Of a DNA stretch of 13,946 bases, positions 1 to 7,413 are shown in pieces. The notes under the pieces were generated by a model. The model was not told where the DNA came from. It worked only from the letters and a program-made list of their open reading frames with translations, and did no database searches. The DNA is from Ramicandelaber brevisporus. Taxonomy: Eukaryota; Kickxellomycota; Ramicandelaberales; Ramicandelaberaceae. Location of the stretch: NCBI GenBank assembly GCA_025201865.1, contig MU602920.1:1-13946 (forward strand), read 5' to 3'. The position numbers and the translations under genes were made by a program. Every line of letters starts with the position of its first letter. Position 1 is the stretch's first letter.

Positions 1-1715
1 CAATTCCAGTCGTTGCCTTCCTTCATGATACAAATGTCGTTGATGTTGTTCATTGCAAAGTATGCGGTTCCAAGTTGAACAACGGCAGTCACAAATGTAC
101 CAATAGTCTGGCAAATGAACAAATGCTTTGGCGGGATCTTCAGGTAGTGTCCAAGCTTCAAGTCCTGAAGCAGAGCAATGGCCTGGGTCATTGTGATGTA
201 GCCGTAGACTTTGAAAGTGACATTTCCAATGGGATTTCCGGGCCAGGCGTATCCAAAAATTAATTCTGTGATAATATTCAATCCAGGGGTTTGATTTGTG
301 ACTGCGGTAATCATACCAATTGGAATCAAGAAAATCAGCGGCAGCGCCATGCACAAGATGAAAGCATACCACTTGACCTGCACACCAAACGCCTCGCCAC
401 AAGCAATGCCGAGACCGGCAAACACCACAAACATCGCAGCATACCACCAGACTGGAACCTCGGGATATCTACGCATCAACTTCATGTGAATGTCATCAGA
501 TTGGCTGCGAGAATCCTTGAAGCGCTGCACAATCTCCTTGCCATTGTGGAGGGCAATGTAGACGAGCACCGATGTCAGACCGGCAAAGCCAACGCCATAG
601 GTGAACGCGAATTGTACAGGCATCCGCAGCGGTGAATACTCCTCGTACGCAGTCTCGTTCAGATGGAGGTCCTTGGTGATGACTCGGGCGGTATCAAAGA
701 CATTGCCATACTTGTCATACGTGCTACCAGAGTAAATAGGGTAGTGCTGCGCATCCCAGGTGTTGGTGTAGTACAGCGCCGGCGTGATGATCCACATGTA
801 GATAACGAACCCAGCGAAAATGTTAGCGATGGCCCAGAATGGAGTCACGATCGGTGAACCAGCAAAAGCAGCAACGATACTCCAGTCAAAAGTCAGCGAC
901 ATGATGCCAAGGCCATTGCCACCATCAAACAGTTGGCCGTAGAGAACAGACTTGCGGTCGATGAAGCACAGCACCGAGAAGATGGACAACATTGTAAACA
1001 GATAGCCAGGAACCCAGTACCACACGAAGGCAGCAATAAACACCACCCAGAACATCTTGGTGCGCGACCAGCCGGTCCACGAAGCACCCTCGTGGAACGT
1101 GCGGAACAGCACAACGTTCGCCAGGTTAGTTGGCCAAATCATGGATGCCGGGTACACCAGGAACTGGCGCGCCATGCCGGCCAAACCATAACCAATCAGC
1201 TGCGTGGTCAGGCACAGCGCCAGACTCTTGCCAAAGCCCAGGTCGGCGCCATAGAACATCTTCTTGATGACCACAATGTCAATGGCGTACACGTTGCTGG
1301 TGCCAACGTTTGCAAAGATGGCAATCAGCACGTGTTCCTTGATGTTGAACGGACCAGGGTTCAGCGACCACTTCCAGCCAAACGTGTTGAACTGCGCGCG
1401 CGGCAGAGTCCATTCCAAGAACTTGCCGACTGGGAACGTGAGAATCTGGACGACAAACAGCGGAAGCAGGATGGGGTTGTTGCGGAACCAGAGCAGCTGG
1501 TTGACAAAGGAGATGACAACGGTGAAAATCAAGCCCAGCAGCCACACGCGGAATGTGAGCGACGGCAGACACGGGTCGTCCTTGTTGGACACGGCCGCGC
1601 GCACCTCAAAGAACGGAGAGTCCTCTTCTTCCTCGTCTTCAATGGTGCCGTCTATGGCAAGGTCTTGCTTTTCAAAGTGGTCCATTGGCGGACCGTAATC
1701 GTGCTTCTCGTCCAT
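1..1715 (-). CDS. Oligopeptide transporter, OPT family (partial, 3' end outside window)
   Basis: Proton-coupled uptake of small peptides (or related conjugates) across the plasma or an internal membrane is the known role of this family. The 571 visible codons are uninterrupted from the ATG at 1715 to the window edge. Residues 1-50 are a charged cytosolic tail with an acidic run. From about residue 53 hydrophobic membrane segments alternate with loops. OPT hallmarks are visible: NPGPFNIKEH (119-128), a YGQLFDGGNGLG stretch (259-270) followed by FDW, GSPI near 286, NQTPGLNIITE (474-484) and a later MTQA...LLQDLKLGHYLKIPP stretch. The remaining C-terminal membrane segments are missing. The chosen ATG lacks the A at -3 seen in the other genes here; a second Met at residue 11 is possible but would trim only the tail. 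The family is clear; yeast OPT1/OPT2 or S. pombe Isp4 types are the closest remembered relatives, and the substrate is not inferable. Confidence 0.93.
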   Translation of the reverse strand, partial: MDEKHDYGPPMDHFEKQDLAIDGTIEDEEEEDSPFFEVRAAVSNKDDPCLPSLTFRVWLLGLIFTVVISFVNQLLWFRNNPILLPLFVVQILTFPVGKFLEWTLPRAQFNTFGWKWSLNPGPFNIKEHVLIAIFANVGTSNVYAIDIVVIKKMFYGADLGFGKSLALCLTTQLIGYGLAGMARQFLVYPASMIWPTNLANVVLFRTFHEGASWTGWSRTKMFWVVFIAAFVWYWVPGYLFTMLSIFSVLCFIDRKSVLYGQLFDGGNGLGIMSLTFDWSIVAAFAGSPIVTPFWAIANIFAGFVIYMWIITPALYYTNTWDAQHYPIYSGSTYDKYGNVFDTARVITKDLHLNETAYEEYSPLRMPVQFAFTYGVGFAGLTSVLVYIALHNGKEIVQRFKDSRSQSDDIHMKLMRRYPEVPVWWYAAMFVVFAGLGIACGEAFGVQVKWYAFILCMALPLIFLIPIGMITAVTNQTPGLNIITELIFGYAWPGNPIGNVTFKVYGYITMTQAIALLQDLKLGHYLKIPPKHLFICQTIGTFVTAVVQLGTAYFAMNNINDICIMKEGNDWN

Positions 1716-2339
1716 AGAGATGGTATTAGAAAAGTATTAGAAAAGTATTATTGTTATTGTTATTGGTAGTATTATGTAAGGTTTGAGATAAAGCAGAAGT
1801 TGGCAAAGCAGAGGTTAGTAAAGCAGTAGTTGACAAAGCAAAAAGGAGCGGAGGAGCGGAGGAGCGGGAGGCGGTCGATGGATGTGCAAGACGGACGAAG
1901 CAAGAGCTGAAACAAAGAGGACTTTGCGCAGGGTATAAATGCATGTCAAGCTGCGATTGGAGTCAAGCGGAGATCTGAGCACGATTACACATGCTTTTTT
2001 TTTGCATATTTTCCGTGTTCGTCTTGATCGATGGCATGCGACATTTGTGACAGTGAAGTTCAGATCTAGTACCCGTTCTGCCTAGAGAGAGATCGTTAAA
2101 TTCAGATCTTCAAGATGGTCAGTGCGGCATGTGATGCTCGTCGAATCTCCGATCAATACTTAATAACCGCGTGGTTGGCAGTGCCCGATCTATCACTATT
2201 ACATTTTGCCGTCTTTTTTTTTGTAGTGCGATCGAGCCAGATGTCCCTTTTTAAACGAGCAACATCCTTTAAAAAGTAATAAACCACTAAAGTAAAAGTA
2301 AAAGTTAAAAGCAAAATTAAAAATAGGACTGAGTATCAA
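1716..2339. promoter_or_regulatory. Intergenic region between OPT and SPC2: OPT promoter/leader, simple repeats
   Basis: This 624-nt stretch holds the upstream region of the minus-strand OPT gene and the 3' flank of SPC2. It contains an 11-nt direct repeat (gtattagaaaa, 1723-1744, plus a partial third copy), a period-15 tandem repeat (1790-1849), GGAGC-rich sequence (about 1845-1873), a plus-strand TATAAAT (1934-1940) and three AGATCT palindromes near 1972, 2063 and 2105. A 54-codon plus-strand ORF (2115-2279) overlaps an AATAAA at 2278-2283. I do not recognise its product and do not call it a gene. The stretch 2280-2339 is A-rich and is probably SPC2 3' UTR on the other strand. Confidence 0.5.
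1790..1849. repeat. Tandem repeat, 15-nt unit, about 4 degenerate copies
   Basis: Units begin aaagcagaagttggc (1790), aaagcagaggttagt (1805), aaagcagtagttgac (1820) and aaagcaaaaaggagc (1835). The first three differ at only a few positions and the fourth is degenerate. The array lies 75-135 nt upstream of the OPT start codon, so it is in its promoter or leader. Confidence 0.8.
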
Positions 2340-3098
2340 TTACTCCTGCTTACCCTCGAGAGATTGACCAATGAGGGTCTTAATATCGCCATGGAATCCC
2401 TCCACATCCATTTCACCAGCCTCGGTAAACCACTCTCCAAATGACTTGACCAGCTGCACGGACGGAACACGGAGCGGCGCATACTTGGAGCGCACGTTGG
2501 GCCGGACCGAGAATGTCAGCTTGTAGTGATGATCGTAGCCTTTGACCGATGAGCTTACCGACAGGATGTGACCAGCGGCGTTTGCCGCATCCGCTTGTCC
2601 ATTAGTCTGGCCATCATTGCCCGAGTTAGAGTTGGCAGAGGCAGCGCTAAGACCCTTTTTAACACCAACAAACACGGTGTTCTTTTGCACAAATGTCGTG
2701 TACAGCACATAAATCGAGTTGAGCGCAATGTACAAGAACAGACACGTCTTTGTGATCCACAATGTAGCTGGGTTAACTGGGGAGGTCCAAGTCATGTATG
2801 CATCAATACCGGCAACAACTACTGAGAGATAGCCGAGAACGAGCTTGACGTCGGTGTGGGTGTGGTACTCCTTGTAGCCAACCTCGTCGCTGGTCAAGTA
2901 GGCTCTGAGAGCGTCATCGCAAGCAAGCTTTAGATCAGTCAAGTTGGCGGTGTTGACGAGAGCAGGCTGATCGTCGCTCTGAGCGGCTGGAGCTGGAGCT
3001 GGAGCTGCAGCTGCTTCTGCTACCTCTGCTGGTGCTGGAGTAGTGTCAGCGGTGGTGTCCTGCTGGGCGAGCAGCGAGTCTGTCTCTTGGGAGGACAT
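2340..3098 (-). CDS. SPC2: Signal peptidase complex subunit 2 (SPC25/SPCS2 family)
   Basis: This is a non-catalytic subunit of the ER signal peptidase complex, which removes signal peptides from secretory proteins. The protein is 252 residues. Residues 1-45 are a low-complexity Ala/Pro/Gln-rich cytosolic tail. The family core begins at VNTANLTDLKLACDDAL (about 48-64). Two membrane segments follow (about 85-103 and 113-135) with a very short lumenal loop, the expected SPC2 hairpin. The cytosolic C-terminal domain has FVGVKKGL near 143 and the VSSSVKGYDHHYKLTF strand near 181-196. An Asn/Gly/Gln-rich insert (about 152-176) interrupts it. The ATG at 3098 is the first in frame with A at -3. The frame stays open upstream to about 3281, but there it is translated repeat sequence without an ATG. 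No intron. Confidence 0.9.
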   Translation of the reverse strand: MSSQETDSLLAQQDTTADTTPAPAEVAEAAAAPAPAPAAQSDDQPALVNTANLTDLKLACDDALRAYLTSDEVGYKEYHTHTDVKLVLGYLSVVVAGIDAYMTWTSPVNPATLWITKTCLFLYIALNSIYVLYTTFVQKNTVFVGVKKGLSAASANSNSGNDGQTNGQADAANAAGHILSVSSSVKGYDHHYKLTFSVRPNVRSKYAPLRVPSVQLVKSFGEWFTEAGEMDVEGFHGDIKTLIGQSLEGKQE

Positions 3099-3120
3099 TG
3101 TCGTCGTTCGAAAGTAGTTG

Positions 3121-3185
3121 TTACTGTCGTTACTGTCGTTACAGTCGTGTCGAGTTGAATCGTGTCGAGTCGAGTCGTGTTGTGT
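3121..3185 (-). repeat. 9-nt and 5-nt tandem repeats in the SPC2 leader
   Basis: Plus-strand units are ttactgtcg (3121-3129 and 3130-3138) and ttacagtcg (3139-3147), then eight 5-nt units of the types cgtgt, cgagt and tgtgt (3146-3185). On the SPC2 sense strand these read as ACACA, ACACG and ACTCG pentamers. They lie 23-87 nt upstream of the start codon, so they are probably transcribed as 5' UTR. Confidence 0.8.
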
Positions 3186-3374
3186 TGACGATGAAGTTAA
3201 TTTCTCAAGTCGTCTCTGCGCTGTCGAGAGAGAACTCGAAGCAGCCACTGAAATCGCGACACCGCCAACCAATTCTGTCAATCATTTTTTTCAACAACAA
3301 CAGCAGCAAAAATTGCACTCGAACGCGTCTTACTGTCTTCCTTTCAGCAACAGCCTGGAAGAAGAAAAGAGAGT

Positions 3375-3404
3375 GAGAATGAGAATGAGAATGAGAATGA
3401 GAAT
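3375..3404. repeat. Hexamer microsatellite (GAGAAT)5
   Basis: Five perfect GAGAAT copies. On the SPC2 sense strand it is ATTCTC, a pyrimidine-rich tract 277-306 nt upstream of the SPC2 ATG. Confidence 0.9.
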
Positions 3405-3481
3405 GAAGATTGAAATCGCGTTTAACGGGAATAAAGAGAATGGTTGTCCTTTTTATGTAACTTTTTGTAACTTTTCTATAG

Positions 3482-3487
3482 TTTATT
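3482..3487 (-). terminator. Poly(A) signal AATAAA for the ARE gene
   Basis: TTTATT on the plus strand gives AATAAA on the minus strand, about 16 nt past the ARE stop codon (3503-3505). The position fits a short 3' UTR. Confidence 0.45.
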
Positions 3488-3502
3488 TTGTTTCTAAGAC
3501 TG

Positions 3503-5347
3503 TTAGGCCAGAGTGGAGAGACGCCAGTAGGCCATCAGGATAAGTGGTGGACCAACGTTAAGTTCCAGCCAGAACAGCGCATTTCCAAAGCTCGTGAATC
3601 GACTCAATGCGTAAATTTCAGGACTGCTTTCATCTGCGAGCGAAGCTGACAGTGCAATTGAAGCAGTGTCGCTCTCCTCACCACTAGCAGCGTTGCTGGT
3701 GTTGCTCATGTTGCTAATGTTGCTGATACTCTGAGGAATGGTCTGAATTTGCAGGGACGGAGTTAATGATGGTGAAGCAGACTGAGGCGTTGGAGGGGGG
3801 ATAATTGGTGCTCTGATCTCGCTCCATCCAATCATGTGCTTGAAGGGAATCAATGCAAGCTGTGTCATTTGGAGGGACAAGATATACCAGCTGACTTTGC
3901 CTGCTCCAACATCCAACACCAGCTCATGAACCAACGACGAGAGCAAGAATGTAATAAACATTGGAACTTGCTTAGCCATCCATGGCGACAATGTAGCTCG
4001 CTGCTTGATCTGGCCATTTGCGAGCTTAACTGGACGAAGAGCTGTGAGGCGAGCCAGCCACTGGCTATTCTGGATTGGAGCATACACATGTCTGCTAAGG
4101 AATTTATGGACAGGTCTGTTCCATTTTCTGCTATATTGATCCCAGTTTGTGCAATTCCACCAGTCATCGTAAAATGCACGGTCTGCGAAGCATGTCAATT
4201 CTGCAAAGATGTTGCAGATCATGTCAAATATGATGAAGAACACCAGATTGTACGTCAGCATTGTCGGCAACATCAATCGCATATAGGTGGCAAGCAGTGG
4301 CGGCGAATCCACAGTGGCTGGAAACGCAACTGCCATAACAGGACGCATGTGATACTCAACCACAATGTACAGGCATGTCAAAATACCAGCAATTCCAAAA
4401 AGCTTTTCAACAACGTAGCCAGGTCTAATGCCGCGAGTACGAGGATAAGCCAGTTCGTAGACCAGTGTTGGAATGAGAACAAAGTCGGCAAAGTTGGCAA
4501 ATGTCACATTTTGAGGATACTTCATGCTGCCATTTGACAGCTGTGCACTCAATTCGTCTATGCGATCTTCCACGCTGTCGGTCGATATGCTAGTCCGTTG
4601 TTGTTGTTGTTGCTGTTGCTGTTGTTGTTGCAGCTGCTGTTGGAGAGTGCGTACTTCTTCATATGCCACATGCATTGTACGGTTGGCTTCAATGTAGGAG
4701 TGAATCTTCATGAGATGAGTAATGGTGTGAGCAATGTAGAAGATGCGCTGAGTGTAGCCCCAGTTCGAAGTCCATGCAATCAGTGTAGGGATTGTGATAA
4801 ATGCCAGCTGCAACACATGTTGGAGTATAATGACTGTCCACCCGTCTGCCTGCATCTTCATTCCTCCCAGTACAAGCCACTTGTGGAACATTACTACATA
4901 TGCCGATCCAAACACCATTGCCATATCAGCTACAAACAATGATCCCAAATTGGCTGTCAAAACGTAAAACAGCTCGGTCTGGAAGAGCACACCGGTTGCA
5001 GCGTAGTTGTCAGCCAGAACCTGCAGGAAATACCACGCAATCACTATCCAAAATAGAGTCAGAATGCCGCGATGTGGACTCAACGATGAGACCAGGTGCT
5101 CAGAGTCAAGCAACGACTTGCGAGGGCGGAATGATGGCCGTTTATGGTACGACTTGCGGTGTGGAGTTGATGGACTCTCGCTGCCACTGTTTGTTGCTGA
5201 AGACGATTCGTCATTACCAGTACTGCCGGTGCTGCCAGTGGTAACGCCACGATGGCGCATTATTGAGTGGGCGGTCGCTTCCATTGTTGCTGCCGCTGTC
5301 GCCGATGTAATTGCCACGTTTGCAGGTGTGGCAGCTGTATGTGTCAT
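3503..5347 (-). CDS. ARE2: Sterol O-acyltransferase (MBOAT family, fungal ARE1/ARE2 type)
   Basis: This ER membrane enzyme transfers a fatty acyl group from acyl-CoA to a sterol, making steryl esters for lipid droplets. The protein is 614 residues, about the usual length for fungal ARE proteins. Residues 1-80 are a Ser/Thr-rich cytosolic tail. Membrane segments run from about 92. The acyl-CoA motif FYDDWWN is at 392-398 within FADRAFYDDWWNCTNW, followed by WNRPVHKFL as in yeast ARE2. The presumed catalytic His is H474 in SLVHELVL. A polyQ tract (11 consecutive Gln, about 240-250) sits in the loop after about residue 230. A Ser/Pro/Asn-rich insertion (about 512-575) precedes the last membrane segment. 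DGAT1, the sister family, is the main alternative; ARE-like wording around the motif favours SOAT. The ATG at 5347 has A at -3; the frame extends 11 codons upstream only through a TTG. No intron. Confidence 0.87.
   Translation of the reverse strand: MTHTAATPANVAITSATAAATMEATAHSIMRHRGVTTGSTGSTGNDESSSATNSGSESPSTPHRKSYHKRPSFRPRKSLLDSEHLVSSLSPHRGILTLFWIVIAWYFLQVLADNYAATGVLFQTELFYVLTANLGSLFVADMAMVFGSAYVVMFHKWLVLGGMKMQADGWTVIILQHVLQLAFITIPTLIAWTSNWGYTQRIFYIAHTITHLMKIHSYIEANRTMHVAYEEVRTLQQQLQQQQQQQQQQQRTSISTDSVEDRIDELSAQLSNGSMKYPQNVTFANFADFVLIPTLVYELAYPRTRGIRPGYVVEKLFGIAGILTCLYIVVEYHMRPVMAVAFPATVDSPPLLATYMRLMLPTMLTYNLVFFIIFDMICNIFAELTCFADRAFYDDWWNCTNWDQYSRKWNRPVHKFLSRHVYAPIQNSQWLARLTALRPVKLANGQIKQRATLSPWMAKQVPMFITFLLSSLVHELVLDVGAGKVSWYILSLQMTQLALIPFKHMIGWSEIRAPIIPPPTPQSASPSLTPSLQIQTIPQSISNISNMSNTSNAASGEESDTASIALSASLADESSPEIYALSRFTSFGNALFWLELNVGPPLILMAYWRLSTLA
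4598..4640 (-). repeat. CAA/CAG triplet tract encoding polyglutamine in ARE
   Basis: Eleven consecutive Gln codons (nine CAA, two CAG), then a Leu codon and three more Gln codons on the minus strand. The mixed codons suggest an older tract rather than a fresh expansion. Confidence 0.9.
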
Positions 5348-5595
5348 CTTCAAAGTTTGAGAGTCGAGATGCGCTGCCAAGGACTGGTTATTTTGTTGTT
5401 TCGCTTTTTAATTTGTATGGAGAGCGAGAGAGAGAGAGAGAAAGGAGGATGGAAGGAAGGAGGAAGGAGGAAGGATGAAGTTGATGGTGGCTTCGGTCCG
5501 TATTTGAAACAGCAGCGGTGGAATATGACAAGCGAATGACAATGAGAGCACTGGTCCCAGCCAGAAAAAAGAGTGAATGGACGTGGATGTATAGG

Positions 5596-5645
5596 TGTGT
5601 TGTGTTGTGCTGCGTTGTGCCGTGCTGTGTTGTGCTGTGTTGTGC
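5596..5645 (-). repeat. Period-5 tandem repeat, ten units, upstream of ARE
   Basis: Ten consecutive pentamers on the plus strand: five-base units of types tgtgt, tgtgc, tgcgt and cgtgc. On the ARE sense strand they are ACACA, GCACA, ACGCA and GCACG. The array lies 249-298 nt upstream of the ARE ATG. Confidence 0.85.
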
Positions 5646-5852
5646 GGCTGTCGGTGGATGCGGTACCGTTGAAAAAAGTGAAAGTGGCTGAGCAAAGGAC
5701 GAGACTGGGATAGGTTGAAAAGATATGACTGGAGTGGGCGCCAAGTAGATGGTCGATAATCAGAAAGATAATACAGTGAAGTGAAGAGGTGTGTGCGTGC
5801 GTGTGCGCAGAAGCGAAGAGTGTGTATGTGGTGTGCCGTCGTAGCTATCGTG

Positions 5853-5891
5853 TTGTTGCTGTTGCTGCTGTTGTTGTTGCTGTTGTTGTTG
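5853..5891. repeat. TTG/CTG triplet repeat, 13 units
   Basis: Nine TTG and four CTG triplets in phase, in non-coding sequence far upstream of ARE and downstream of YVH1. Confidence 0.85.
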
Positions 5892-6160
5892 TTTTGGTGG
5901 TGATGCAAAAGAGGCAAACTGTAACAGCGTGCGCGCCATTCTGCCATCCCTTTTTGTATCTTTCCTCCTTCCTCTCCCCTTCATCCCTCACTCCCCCAAT
6001 GTTGCCATCCTCGTTGACTGACAAATTTGCCGGGATCTGGCTCGGCATCAACAGACAGCAGACAATGAACTGCAACGTGGGTCACGAAACATGCTCGGCT
6101 AAAGTCTAGAAGCGCTGGGGGAAGAACAAAAAAAAAACAAAGAGGCGTCAAACGGTATTG

Positions 6161-6161
6161 C

Positions 6162-6208
<47 letters not shown>
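6161..6208. repeat. Perfect CAA microsatellite, 16 copies
   Basis: Sixteen uninterrupted CAA units followed by a short A-rich imperfect tail. It lies about 90 nt past the YVH1 stop codon and may be in its 3' UTR as a TTG repeat. The absence of interruptions suggests it is young and length-variable. Confidence 0.95.
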
Positions 6209-6297
6209 AAACAACAATCAAGTAGCCAATTAAAAACAAAAGCAAACCATAAATTGTGCTTGAAATAATTATCCGCAGTAAAGACAGCTAAAGTCGG

Positions 6298-7413
6298 CTA
6301 AATGTAAAGAGGATCCAGCTTATTGAGATGAACCTGAAAAGCCGGCGTGATCCACGTGCCGCATGAACATTGCATTCCGGACCAGCTAAATGAACCGAGT
6401 TTTGTCGTGCATTTCGGACAATCTATACGGCCCTCCATGTCGCTGTCAATGGACTCCATCAGCCACTTGCAAGTGTGATCCAGGTAAATGTTGGAGCAGG
6501 ATGCACCGGCAGCCGACTGGGAATAAGGAGAGGAAGAAGAAGAGGAGGAGATGGCTTGTGATCCGCCAGCTACGAGGGATGCGTTTCCGCCCATGCCAAG
6601 AACCTGGCTTGATTTGGCACTTTGATCGCGCTTGCGGAAGCTGAATTTAGATTGACCTTCGCCAACTTCATGAGGAACAATGAAGCTGGGATCTTCTATA
6701 ACTTGGTATCGACACTTCTTGCACAGATATCCACCAATAGCTAGATTCTCAGTTGAAGATGATGCTGCTGCATTATTGGCTGATGAGGAAGCTGCACTGA
6801 TGCGCTGAAGGAGACTCAATCCACCAGCACCAGCACCAGCACCAGCACCAGTAGCAGTAGCAATAGCAGTAGCAATAGTAGTATTAATGGTGGATTGCTG
6901 AACTTGCTGAGACAGAATTGTGGCTTGGATTCTCGACTCAAATTGTCTCAATTGCCTTCTAAAGCCCAGATTAGGAGATACAATCGGTCGAGCTCTTTTA
7001 ATGTACTCAATAGCTTGATCAGCCAGCATTCCTCTGTACTTGATCAAATAGGCAGCCAGTACAGTTGCACTTCGAGACATCCCAACTACACAGTGGACTA
7101 GCACTATGTTCCGGCTGTTTTCAGATCCATCAATTGCCGAGTGAATAAAATCAGCCACTTGATCCAACAATGGCTCGATTCTAACATTTGGACTATCAAT
7201 CACATCCACTGTTAGATACTTGAACACCTCTGGATACGGCGGTTCATGTCCATCAACCGCAGATACAATGTGTGTTACTCGATTGCTTCTCAATAGTCCG
7301 ATGTTGTTGGCTTCGCGGATACCGCTAATCAGGAGCTGCGGTGTAACGGCATTCAGCTTGTTCATATCAACTTCGAACCAGCTGCTGTTGCTGCTACCGT
7401 CGTCGTCGCTCAT
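6298..7413 (-). CDS. YVH1: Dual-specificity phosphatase Yvh1/DUSP12 with C-terminal zinc-binding domain
   Basis: In yeast Yvh1 acts in late 60S ribosome maturation, promoting Mrt4 release, mainly through its zinc-binding domain. The protein is 371 residues, near the usual length. The phosphatase domain spans about 22-165, with the P-loop HCVVGMSR (H107, C108, R114) intact; D73 is a plausible general acid. Residues about 172-225 are a low-complexity linker with an Ala-Gly repeat. The zinc domain has CKKC (C231, C234), HTC (H313, C315), CPKC (C332, C335) and CSCG (C349, C351), ending GTWITPAFQVHLNKLDPLYI, typical of the family. A Ser-rich insert (about 285-305) splits it. The ATG at 7413 has A at -3. 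A tract resembling a splice acceptor (gtttgcag) lies 12 nt upstream, so a 5' UTR intron is possible but no donor is assigned. It is divergent from ARP1. Confidence 0.93.
   Translation of the reverse strand: MSDDDGSSNSSWFEVDMNKLNAVTPQLLISGIREANNIGLLRSNRVTHIVSAVDGHEPPYPEVFKYLTVDVIDSPNVRIEPLLDQVADFIHSAIDGSENSRNIVLVHCVVGMSRSATVLAAYLIKYRGMLADQAIEYIKRARPIVSPNLGFRRQLRQFESRIQATILSQQVQQSTINTTIATAIATATGAGAGAGAGGLSLLQRISAASSSANNAAASSSTENLAIGGYLCKKCRYQVIEDPSFIVPHEVGEGQSKFSFRKRDQSAKSSQVLGMGGNASLVAGGSQAISSSSSSSPYSQSAAGASCSNIYLDHTCKWLMESIDSDMEGRIDCPKCTTKLGSFSWSGMQCSCGTWITPAFQVHLNKLDPLYI

Larger units (their letters stand above)
3099..3502. promoter_or_regulatory. Intergenic region: SPC2 promoter/leader and ARE 3' flank
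   Basis: This 404-nt stretch lies between two minus-strand genes. Nearest the SPC2 ATG are a 9-nt tandem repeat and a period-5 array (3121-3185), followed further out by a GAGAAT hexamer array (3375-3404, CT-rich on the SPC2 sense strand). The far end carries the AATAAA of the ARE gene. No extra gene is supported; open frames here on the plus strand are translated repeats. Confidence 0.6.
5348..6297. promoter_or_regulatory. Gene-free 950-nt region: ARE promoter/leader and YVH1 3' flank, rich in simple repeats
   Basis: I found no supportable gene. From the ARE side it holds a near-homopurine stretch (5419-5480; CT-rich on the ARE sense strand, 72-133 nt upstream of its ATG), a period-5 array (5596-5645), GT-rich alternation (about 5787-5808), a TTG/CTG triplet tract (5853-5891), a pyrimidine-rich stretch (about 5949-5999) and a CAA microsatellite (6161-6208). 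Open frames across it in several directions give translated low-complexity peptides (Ser, Thr, Gln, Leu runs) with no recognisable domain. Confidence 0.6.

Noticed and set aside
933-1769. 278-codon plus-strand ORF
   Set aside because: It is antisense to the OPT gene, and its peptide has no domain pattern, only a shadow of the real frame.
3099-3281. N-terminal extension of SPC2 (61 more residues in an open frame)
   Set aside because: There is no ATG at its start, and the peptide is the translation of the 9-nt and 5-nt repeats (DSTRHDSTRH type). The ATG at 3098 begins a normal family protein.
3836-4537. 233-codon plus-strand ORF
   Set aside because: Shadow of the ARE coding region on the other strand.
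5348-5380. Eleven-codon upstream extension of the ARE frame
   Set aside because: It needs a TTG start; the ATG at 5347 is in good context.
5408-5984. Minus-strand ORFs rich in Ser, His, Thr and Gln/Asn
   Set aside because: They are translations of microsatellites and the pentamer array, with no domain and no consistent start.
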